From: Anaerolineae bacterium
Lineage (GTDB): Bacteria; Chloroflexota; Anaerolineae; B4-G1
DNA: 6,797 nucleotides
Assembly: GCA_027079895.1 (NCBI GenBank)
Contig: JALWUZ010000224.1
Span: 1-6,797 of the forward strand
Reading direction: 5' to 3'
The notes under the pieces were generated by a model, which had not been told where the DNA came from, did no database searches, and saw only the letters and a program-made list of their open reading frames with translations. Position numbers and translations under genes: made by a program. This document shows, piece after piece, positions 1 through 5,658 of the stretch (position 1 is its first letter; the number at the start of each line of letters is the position of its first letter).

Positions 1-252
1 ATGACCACCCGCGCCAACGGCTACCCGCCGGGGCAGCAGCGGGCCTTCGTGATGGCGAAGGTGCTGGAACAGGCGCGGGTGGTCATCGTCGGCAGCGAGT
101 ACCCGGACATCGTGGCGGCCTGCAAAATGACCCCGGCGGCGACGATGGACGAGGCCCTCTCCCTGGCGGCGGAGGAATTGGGCGCGGAGTTGGACGTGCT
201 CATCGTCCCTCACGCCCTGCTTACCCTGCCGGTCGTCACCGCGTCGGACTGA
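1..252 (+). CDS. LarA-family (nickel-dependent lactate racemase-like) protein, C-terminal part
   Basis: Partial gene: the frame is open at the left edge and ends with TGA at 250-252, giving 83 residues. The segment resembles the C-terminal end of LarA/DUF2088 proteins, which are normally about 400 residues or more: a helix (GQQRAFVMAKVLEQA), a strand (RVVIVGSEYP), a 'TPAATMDEALSLAAEELG' helix and a final strand 'DVLIVPHALLTLPVV' that mirrors the usual 'viPhG..tlPv' ending. Known LarA binds a nickel-pincer cofactor and racemises lactate; many relatives act on other 2-hydroxy acids. The cofactor-binding and catalytic residues lie upstream of the window, so the substrate cannot be judged. The ATG at position 1 is probably internal, because a stand-alone 83-residue protein of this fold is not expected. 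It is followed after 18 bases by the next + strand gene, with which it is probably co-transcribed. Family assignment is by motif memory only. Confidence 0.6.
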   Translation: MTTRANGYPPGQQRAFVMAKVLEQARVVIVGSEYPDIVAACKMTPAATMDEALSLAAEELGAELDVLIVPHALLTLPVVTASD

Positions 253-256
253 ATCT

Positions 257-265
257 GAGGAGGAG
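257..265 (+). promoter_or_regulatory. Strong ribosome binding site
   Basis: A purine-rich GAGGAGGAG run lies 5 bases before the ATG at 271 and directly after the stop codon of the preceding gene. It fixes the start of the pRiA4b ORF-3-like gene and supports translation from a shared transcript. Confidence 0.8.
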
Positions 266-270
266 ACACA

Positions 271-816
271 ATGAGCGAACAAATCTACCGCTTGAAGATT
301 ACCCTGCGGGACAGCAAGCCCCCCATCTGGCGGCGAGTGCTGGTGCCCGGCAGTACCACCCTATCCGACCTGCACTGGATCATCCAGGCGGTGATGGGGT
401 GGTACAACGCCCACCTCCACCAGTTCATCGTCGGGCCCGCCTACTACAGCGACCCCCAGTTCGAGTTGGACGCGCTGGACGAGAGCCAGGTACGGCTGGA
501 GGAGATCGCCGAGGAAGGGACGAAGTTCACCTACGAGTACGATTTCGGCGACGACTGGGAACACATCATCCTGGTGGAGAAGGTGCTGCCGCCGGAGCCG
601 GGCGTGGAGTATCCGGTCTGCATCAAGGGGCGGCGGGCCTGTCCCCCGGAGGATGTGGGGGGCATGTGGGGGTACTACGAGTTCCTGGAGGCCATCGGCG
701 ACCCCAATCACCCGGAACACGAGGAGTATTTGGAGTGGATAGGGGAGGACTTCGACCCGGCGGCGTTCTCCCTGGAGGAGACCAACGCCCGGCTGCGGGA
801 GTGGCTCGAAGAGTAA
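271..816 (+). CDS. Plasmid pRiA4b ORF-3 family protein
   Basis: A complete 181-residue protein. It shows the signature blocks of the pRiA4b ORF-3-like family in order: 'YRLKITLRDSKPPIWRRV' (6-23), 'LHWIIQAVMGWYNAHLHQF' (34-52), 'YEYDFGDDWEH' (88-98), 'CIKGRRACPPEDVGG' (117-131) and an acidic C-terminal tail with 'FDPAAFSLEETNARL' (161-175). The length is typical of single-domain members. The family is widespread on chromosomes and plasmids, and some copies are passengers of IS1096-type elements, but the biochemical role is not established; the acidic, aromatic surface hints at binding rather than catalysis. No transposase or inverted repeats flank it here, so nothing suggests that this copy is mobile. 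It lies 18 bases behind the LarA-like gene and converges on the phosphoglycerate mutase gene, with 4 bases between stops. The start is fixed by a strong ribosome binding site. Confidence 0.9.
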   Translation: MSEQIYRLKITLRDSKPPIWRRVLVPGSTTLSDLHWIIQAVMGWYNAHLHQFIVGPAYYSDPQFELDALDESQVRLEEIAEEGTKFTYEYDFGDDWEHIILVEKVLPPEPGVEYPVCIKGRRACPPEDVGGMWGYYEFLEAIGDPNHPEHEEYLEWIGEDFDPAAFSLEETNARLREWLEE

Positions 817-820
817 CGGC

Positions 821-2395
821 CTAGCCGGACGGGACCGCCCGTCCGCGCCCGTCCACCAGCCAGCGGTACGTCTTCTCGATGCGGTCCCAATTCTCCTCGC
901 GGTCGAGGCTCCAAAACCGCCCGATGACCGAGGCGACTGTCCCGACGCCCAGCCGTTCCGCCTCCTCCTCGATTTCGGCGATGTACCGCGCCCCGCTTTC
1001 CGGCCGCTCGCCGCGCCGCCCCAGCATGCCGTGAATGTAGACGCGCGGCACCCCCTCCCGACGGGCCATCTCCATCAGGGCTTTCAGGTGGGCGACGGAG
1101 CCGTGGGAACTGTAGAACGAGACGATCCCCAGGAGGTGGAGGTTCGTCCCGTCCCGCTTCGCCCCGCGCATAGCCCAGCGGAAGGCCGGGTTGTCGAAAA
1201 AGGAGCCGTCGGCGATCGCCTGGTCAATGCGCACCCGGTCGGAGAGGACGCGCCGCCCGGCTCCGATGTGAAGATGCCCCGCCTCCGAATTGCCCACTGT
1301 CCCCTCCGGCATGCCGACCGCCGGCCCGGAGGCCGCCAGGCGGGTAGTAGGCCATTCCCGTTGCAGACGATCCATCACCGGCGTCTCCGCTTCCAGGATG
1401 AGGTTGCCCCAGGGGTCATCCCGCGCTCCCCAGCCGTCGGCGATGACCAGCAGGACGCGCCGCCCGCCGCCGCTCACCTCCTCCGGCAGCAATGAGCGGC
1501 CGGTCATCTCCGCCGGACGGGGCAATCCCAGCAGATGGAGCACCGTCGGGGCCACGTCGGCCAGTTCGCCGCCGGTGCGCAAGGCCACCTGGCGCAGACC
1601 CGGCTCGATGAGGATGAACGGGACCGGGCTGTCGGTGTGGCCGGTGTCCACCGTCCCCTCCGGGTAGAGCCACTTCTCCACCGTCCCGTGGTCGGCGGTG
1701 ACGATCGCCGTCACCCCCCGGTCGCGGGCCGCCGTCACCACCTGCCCGACGCGGGCGTCCACCTCGGCGACGGCCCGCAGGATGGCCTCCTTGTCCTCGA
1801 TGTGCCCCACCACATCCACGTTGGCGAAGTTGACCACCACCAGGGCCGCCTCCGGGTCGTCCAGGGCCTGCACCGCCGCCTCGGCGACCTGGGCCGCGCT
1901 CATCTCCGGCGTCGTGGCGTAGTTCCGCACCTCCGGCGAGGGGATGACGACGTGGCTTTCGCCGGGGAAGGGCTGCTCCCGCTTGCCGTTGAGGAAGTAG
2001 CGCACGTGAATCGCCTTCTCCGACTCGGCGATCTTCACCTGGCGCAGTCCGTGTGCGCTGACGACCGCGCTCATGGTGTTTTCGATTTCCCGCAGCGGGG
2101 GGAAGGCGACCTCGACCGGCAAGCCGCTGGCGTACTCGATCATCGTGGCGAAGTGGACGCGGATGGGCGGCCTGGGGAAGTGGGGGAAGTCCGGCGCGAC
2201 GAACGCGCTGGTCAGTTCCACCTCCCGCTCGCCGCGAATGTCGTAGAAAATCACGTAATCCCCGTCGCCGATGCGTCCGATGGGCCGGCCGGCAGCGTCC
2301 ACCAGCACCAGCGGCTCCAGGGCCTCGTCCTCTTCACCGGCGCGATAGGCCGCCCGCACGGCCTCGGCCATCGGGTAACGTTTCGTCTCGGTCAT
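821..2395 (-). CDS. Circularly permuted cofactor-independent phosphoglycerate mutase homologue
   Basis: A 524-residue protein of the alkaline phosphatase superfamily, homologous to 2,3-bisphosphoglycerate-independent phosphoglycerate mutase (GpmI), which interconverts 3- and 2-phosphoglycerate in glycolysis using two Mn2+ ions. The order is swapped. Residues 7-303 match the normal second part: transferase segment with 'IRGER' (53-57), 'ESEK' (124-127), 'SPEV' and 'PEMSA', 'ANVDVVGH' (191-198), 'TADHG' (233-237), 'GHTDSPVPF' (252-260) and the usual enzyme ending 'EMTGRSLL' (296-303). A linker with GGG (304-311) follows, then the normal N-terminus: 'VLLVIADGWG' (314-323), 'GNSEAGHLHIGAGR' (368-381), 'GRFWSLDRE' and 'NWDRIEKTY' (492-510), ending where the normal enzyme would continue. 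Likely metal and catalytic residues are present: D320, S370, D194, H198, D235, H236, H253, K127, R54, R57, R493, R499. The usual GGVHSH and DGRD motifs are altered (428-436, 459-462). The start is supported by AGAGGAG 5 bases upstream. Function as a mutase is likely but unproven. Confidence 0.88.
   Translation of the reverse strand: MTETKRYPMAEAVRAAYRAGEEDEALEPLVLVDAAGRPIGRIGDGDYVIFYDIRGEREVELTSAFVAPDFPHFPRPPIRVHFATMIEYASGLPVEVAFPPLREIENTMSAVVSAHGLRQVKIAESEKAIHVRYFLNGKREQPFPGESHVVIPSPEVRNYATTPEMSAAQVAEAAVQALDDPEAALVVVNFANVDVVGHIEDKEAILRAVAEVDARVGQVVTAARDRGVTAIVTADHGTVEKWLYPEGTVDTGHTDSPVPFILIEPGLRQVALRTGGELADVAPTVLHLLGLPRPAEMTGRSLLPEEVSGGGRRVLLVIADGWGARDDPWGNLILEAETPVMDRLQREWPTTRLAASGPAVGMPEGTVGNSEAGHLHIGAGRRVLSDRVRIDQAIADGSFFDNPAFRWAMRGAKRDGTNLHLLGIVSFYSSHGSVAHLKALMEMARREGVPRVYIHGMLGRRGERPESGARYIAEIEEEAERLGVGTVASVIGRFWSLDREENWDRIEKTYRWLVDGRGRAVPSG
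826..845. terminator. Hairpin at the convergent gene ends, possible terminator
   Basis: CGGACGGG and CCCGTCCG form a perfect 8-bp stem around a 4-base ACCG loop. It begins 10 bases after the + strand stop codon (814-816) and lies inside the last codons of the - strand phosphoglycerate mutase gene. Because only 4 bases separate the two convergent genes, this is the only visible candidate for ending the + strand transcript. No T-run follows on either strand, so a classical intrinsic terminator is not shown. Confidence 0.35.
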
Positions 2396-2400
2396 TGTCG

Positions 2401-2407
2401 CTCCTCT
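2401..2407 (-). promoter_or_regulatory. Ribosome binding site deciding the start of the permuted mutase
   Basis: On the - strand AGAGGAG lies 5 bases before the ATG at 2395. It matters because it shows that the unusual N-terminus (the normal middle of the enzyme) is a genuine translation start and not a truncated remnant. Confidence 0.8.
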
Positions 2408-2420
2408 GAAATAAGTTGGG

Positions 2421-2437
2421 GGGTAGACGTGCTACCC
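2421..2437 (-). promoter_or_regulatory. Hairpin in the lipoprotein-mutase gap
   Basis: GGGTAG and CTACCC form a 6-bp stem with a 5-base loop in the 53-base gap between the lipoprotein stop codon and the mutase start. Read on the - strand it is flanked by further G and C runs that could lengthen the stem imperfectly, and it is followed by CCCAACTTATTT rather than a clean T-run. It could be a leaky terminator or an RNA-stability element separating the last gene of the operon; the sequence does not decide between these. Confidence 0.4.
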
Positions 2438-2448
2438 GTTCGCCCCCC

Positions 2449-3693
2449 TCACGGCACGACCAGAATCAGCCCGCTCAGCGGGGGGATTTCGACCGGGCCG
2501 GAGAGCGGTTCGTACTCCAGCGAGCCGTTCCAACTCCCGTCGGCGGGCACCGCCCCGCCGCCGACGGGGACGACGCGCTGATAAGTCCCGTCCGGCGTGA
2601 AAGTCAGCGTCCGGCTCTCTGAGGGGTTGACCAGGATGCGCCCCCTCTCGAACCGGCGGCTGTAGAGGCCGTCCGCGCCGACGGTGTACGCGCCCAGCGG
2701 CGCCCCCAGGTCGAGCGTGTATTCGGGGTAGTACATAATCGAGCCGGTCGCAGCGTGCGCCGCGTCCGTCATCGAAAAGACGACGTTCGGGCGGCTGACC
2801 AGCAGGTAACTGGCGACGGCGAAGACGCGCTTCTGAACGTCATCCACCAGATCGGGCTGCTCCTTGACGACCAGCACGATGAATTTGTCGGGATGGCGGG
2901 CGGTCAGTTCGATGGCGGCCTGCCATTTCTCCTCGCCCTGATACCTCCCGCTGCGGGGCTGGAAGGCGAAAGTCTCCCACATACCGCCGTCGGTGTTCGC
3001 CAGACTGTCCTCCGCGCCGTGCTCGTTGTGCAGGCCGTTGAAGATCACCGCCTCGTCCGGCAGGTACGATTTGACGAACGCCAGCCCGGCCACGCGGGCC
3101 CGGTACCACTCCTCGGCGTCGTAGTCGTCGGGCATTTTGTCGAAGACCGCCCACGGGTTGAGCCAGTGGCTGGCCGAATCCACGAACAGGCCGTCGTAGC
3201 CGTACTGCTGCACCTGTTCCGCCGCCGTGACGGCGTAGTAGTTGATCCAGTGGTCGAGGGCGTCGGTGGCGTCCGCGTCCACCAGGTCATCGGCGTTCAT
3301 CAGATAGGAATGCCAGCGGGTGATGATACGCTCGCCGTCGTGGTGCTCGAACATGTTCTCGTGCGCGTTGATGTGCTCCCAATCGAACTGCTCGAACCCC
3401 TCCCAGGTGCCCTGGATGGAGCGGTAGAGGATCAACCGCGGCCCCTGGACGGCGTCGCGGACGGTCTGGCCCAGGGAGGGGGTCATCACGAAATGGTAAT
3501 TCCGGTTGACGAAGGCGATCTGTTGCGGCGTGAGGCGGGTGGTGACGCGCACCCCGATGGCGAAGTTCTCCGCGGTGAGCGGGGAGGCGGCCTCCGTCCC
3601 AACGGGGGTAGCCGGGGCTTCCGTCGCGGACGGTCGGACGGAGCAAGCCGCCAGCAGGAGCACGAGGGACAGGAGTACGGTCGTCTTTCTCAT
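2449..3693 (-). CDS. Lipoprotein with putative glycoside hydrolase (GHL15-like) barrel
   Basis: A 414-residue protein. The N-terminus is a lipoprotein signal peptide: positive MRK, a hydrophobic stretch (6-14) and the lipobox LAAC with Cys17 as the lipidation site, then a Ser/Thr/Pro/Ala-rich spacer (18-38), so the mature protein should be anchored outside the membrane. The body resembles the hypothetical glycosyl hydrolase families with a TIM barrel (GHL15-type): 'NYHFVMTP' (65-72), 'RLILYRS' (86-92), 'YGYDGLFVDSA' (164-174), 'AVIFNGL' (215-221) and 'TDGGMWETFAF' (234-244), ending in a beta-rich region (about 320-414) like the small C-terminal domain of such enzymes. Asp172 and Glu240 sit at strand ends where catalytic acids usually lie, but this is inference. 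The substrate is unknown; a polysaccharide is plausible. It starts 28 bases after gyrB ends and probably shares its transcript. The ribosome binding site is weak and lies within a hairpin. Confidence 0.72.
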   Translation of the reverse strand: MRKTTVLLSLVLLLAACSVRPSATEAPATPVGTEAASPLTAENFAIGVRVTTRLTPQQIAFVNRNYHFVMTPSLGQTVRDAVQGPRLILYRSIQGTWEGFEQFDWEHINAHENMFEHHDGERIITRWHSYLMNADDLVDADATDALDHWINYYAVTAAEQVQQYGYDGLFVDSASHWLNPWAVFDKMPDDYDAEEWYRARVAGLAFVKSYLPDEAVIFNGLHNEHGAEDSLANTDGGMWETFAFQPRSGRYQGEEKWQAAIELTARHPDKFIVLVVKEQPDLVDDVQKRVFAVASYLLVSRPNVVFSMTDAAHAATGSIMYYPEYTLDLGAPLGAYTVGADGLYSRRFERGRILVNPSESRTLTFTPDGTYQRVVPVGGGAVPADGSWNGSLEYEPLSGPVEIPPLSGLILVVP

Positions 3694-3694
3694 C

Positions 3695-3711
3695 GCGGAA
3701 CCGCCTTCCGC
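3695..3711 (-). promoter_or_regulatory. Hairpin covering the lipoprotein ribosome binding site
   Basis: On the - strand GCGGAA and TTCCGC form a perfect 6-bp stem around a GGCGG loop, ending 1 base before the ATG at 3693. The only Shine-Dalgarno-like sequence for the gene, GGAAGG at 3704-3709, spaced 10 bases from the ATG, is partly within this stem. Folding would reduce initiation, so the lipoprotein may be made at a lower level than GyrB unless ribosomes arriving from gyrB open it. Confidence 0.4.
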
Positions 3712-3721
3712 CGGACGCTTC

Positions 3722-5656
3722 CTACACGTCCAGGTTGCGGACCTCCTTCGCGTGGGTCTCGATGAACCGCTTGCGCGGCGGCACGCTGGCCCCCATCAGC
3801 ATGTCGAAAGTGCGGTCGGCGGCGGCGGCGTCCTCGATTGTCACCTTTAACAAGGTGCGGTTCTCCGGGTTCATCGTCGTCTCCCACAGTTGCTCCGGGT
3901 TCATCTCGCCCAGCCCCTTGTACCGCTGCAACGTGACCTTCTGCCCTTCGAGTTGCTTGAGGATGGCCTCCTTCTCCGCCTCGCTGTAGGCGTAACGCAC
4001 CCGCTTCCCGGCCACGATGCGGTACAGGGGCGGCTGCGCGATGTACAGATGCCCCCCCTCGACGAGCGGCTTCATGTGGCGGAAGAAGAAGGTGAGCAAC
4101 AGGGTACGGATGTGACTACCGTCCACGTCGGCGTCGGTCATAATCAGCACCCGATGGTAGCGCAGGTTGCTGATGTCGAACTGGTCGCCGATGCCGGTGC
4201 CGAGGGCGGAGATGAGGGCCTGCACCTCCTTGTTGTTCAAGATTTTGTCCAGCCGGGCCCGTTCGGTGTTGAGGATCTTGCCCCGCAGCGGCAGGATGGC
4301 CTGGAAATGGCGGTCGCGGCCCTGCTTCGCGCTCCCCCCGGCGCTGTCCCCCTCGACGATGAAGAGTTCCGTCTTGGAGGCGTCCCGTTCGGAGCAGTCG
4401 GCCAGTTTGCCGGGCAGGGTCATGCTCTCCAACGCGCTCTTGCGGATGACCAGGTCACGGGCCCGCCGCGCCGCCACCCGCGCTCTGGACGAAGTGAGGC
4501 ACTTGGCGACGATGCGCCGCGCTGCCTTCGAGTCCCGCTCCAGAAACTCCCCTACCGCCGTCGAGACGACCGACTCCACCAGCCCCTTGACCTCGGCGTT
4601 CATCAACTTGACTTTGGTCTGGCTCTCGAACTGGGGGTCGGGGTGCTTGACGCTGACGATGGCGGTCAGCCCCTCCCGCACGTCGTCGCCGGAGAAGTTG
4701 GAGTCCTTGTCCTTGAGCAGCCCGGCCCGGCGGGCGTAGTCGTTGATGGTGCGGGTCAGGCCAGAGCGCAGGCCGGTCAGGTGAGTACCGCCGTCTACGG
4801 TGTGGATGGTGTTGGCGAAGGCGTAGACCGATTCGGCGAAGGCGTTGGTGTACTGCAAGGCCACCTCGATGCCAATCCCGTTCACCTGCTGCTCGGCGTA
4901 GACCACCTCGTGGAGCGTCTCGCGGTTCCGGTTGAGGTAACGCACGAAGGACTCGATGCCCCCCTCGAAGTAGAACGTCATCCGCTGGGGGAAAGGCTGG
5001 GCCCGCTCATCCACCAGCACGATCGTTACCCCCCGGGTGACGAAAGCCATCTCCCGCATGCGCTGTACCAGCGTCGCAAAGCGGTAATCCACCCCCTCGA
5101 AGATGGTCGGGTCGAAGCGGAAAGTGACTTGCGTCCCGTGCCCCTGGGCCTTGCCGACATCCTCCACCGGCGTGACCGGTACCCCGCGCTCGTACCGCTG
5201 ACGATGCCGCCGCCCGTCGCGGGGGTCGTCCACCACCACCTCCATCCACTCCGAAAGGGCGTTGACCGCCGAGACGCCCACGCCGTGCAGCCCGCCGGAG
5301 ACCTTGTACCCGCCGCCGCCGAACTTCGCCCCGGCGTGGAGGGTGGTCAGCACCAGTTGGAGGGCGGAGATCTTTTTCGTCGGGTGGGGGGCGGTGGGGA
5401 TACCGCGCCCGTTGTCCTTGACGGTGACGCTGGAATCGGGGTGGATGGTGATTTCGATTCGGTCACAGGCCCCGGCCAGAGCCTCGTCTATGCTGTTGTC
5501 CACCACCTCGTACACCAGATGGTGCAGAGCCTTGCTGTCGGTCCCGCCGACGTACATCCCCGGACGGCGGCGCACCGCCTCCAACCCTTCCAATACCTGC
5601 ACGTCGCCCGCACCGTACACATCCAATCCGTTCGTAGTCTGCTTTTTGCGTGCCAT
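3722..5656 (-). CDS. gyrB: DNA gyrase subunit B
   Basis: A complete 644-residue protein, the usual length for bacterial GyrB without the long insertion seen in enterobacteria. It supplies the ATPase half of DNA gyrase, which with GyrA introduces negative supercoils. The GHKL ATPase domain shows 'YEVVDNSIDEAL' (49-60, with the presumed catalytic Glu50 and Mg-binding Asn54), 'DNGRGIP' (81-87) and 'GGLHGVGVSAVNALS' (121-135). The transducer carries the QTK loop (346-348), and the TOPRIM domain has 'EGDSAGGSAKQGRDR' (435-449), 'PLRGKILN' (456-463) and 'MTDADVDGSHIRTLL' (506-520), followed by the C-terminal 'QRYKGLGEMNPEQLW' (577-591) and the end 'NLDV'. The ATG at 5656 is chosen because AGGAG lies 5 bases upstream and MARKKQ leads straight into the ATPase domain; the frame continues upstream without a stop, but only as a shadow of the membrane-protein gene. 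GyrB versus ParE rests on overall motif style. GyrA is not in the window. Confidence 0.97.
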   Translation of the reverse strand: MARKKQTTNGLDVYGAGDVQVLEGLEAVRRRPGMYVGGTDSKALHHLVYEVVDNSIDEALAGACDRIEITIHPDSSVTVKDNGRGIPTAPHPTKKISALQLVLTTLHAGAKFGGGGYKVSGGLHGVGVSAVNALSEWMEVVVDDPRDGRRHRQRYERGVPVTPVEDVGKAQGHGTQVTFRFDPTIFEGVDYRFATLVQRMREMAFVTRGVTIVLVDERAQPFPQRMTFYFEGGIESFVRYLNRNRETLHEVVYAEQQVNGIGIEVALQYTNAFAESVYAFANTIHTVDGGTHLTGLRSGLTRTINDYARRAGLLKDKDSNFSGDDVREGLTAIVSVKHPDPQFESQTKVKLMNAEVKGLVESVVSTAVGEFLERDSKAARRIVAKCLTSSRARVAARRARDLVIRKSALESMTLPGKLADCSERDASKTELFIVEGDSAGGSAKQGRDRHFQAILPLRGKILNTERARLDKILNNKEVQALISALGTGIGDQFDISNLRYHRVLIMTDADVDGSHIRTLLLTFFFRHMKPLVEGGHLYIAQPPLYRIVAGKRVRYAYSEAEKEAILKQLEGQKVTLQRYKGLGEMNPEQLWETTMNPENRTLLKVTIEDAAAADRTFDMLMGASVPPRKRFIETHAKEVRNLDV

Positions 5657-5658
5657 TC

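Noticed and set aside
271..816. The pRiA4b ORF-3-like gene as a sign of an IS1096-like element.
   Set aside because: No transposase, terminal repeats or target duplications are visible, and the family is common as a chromosomal gene.
821..2395. Mutase read as a fusion of two different enzymes or a frameshifted tandem duplicate.
   Set aside because: Each iPGM motif occurs once only, the frame is uninterrupted, and the two parts together add up to one normal-length enzyme.
1535..2581. Long + strand frames opposite the mutase and lipoprotein (also 2755-3765).
   Set aside because: No domain, biased Arg/His/Gly/Val composition, and they cross the boundary between two well-supported - strand genes.
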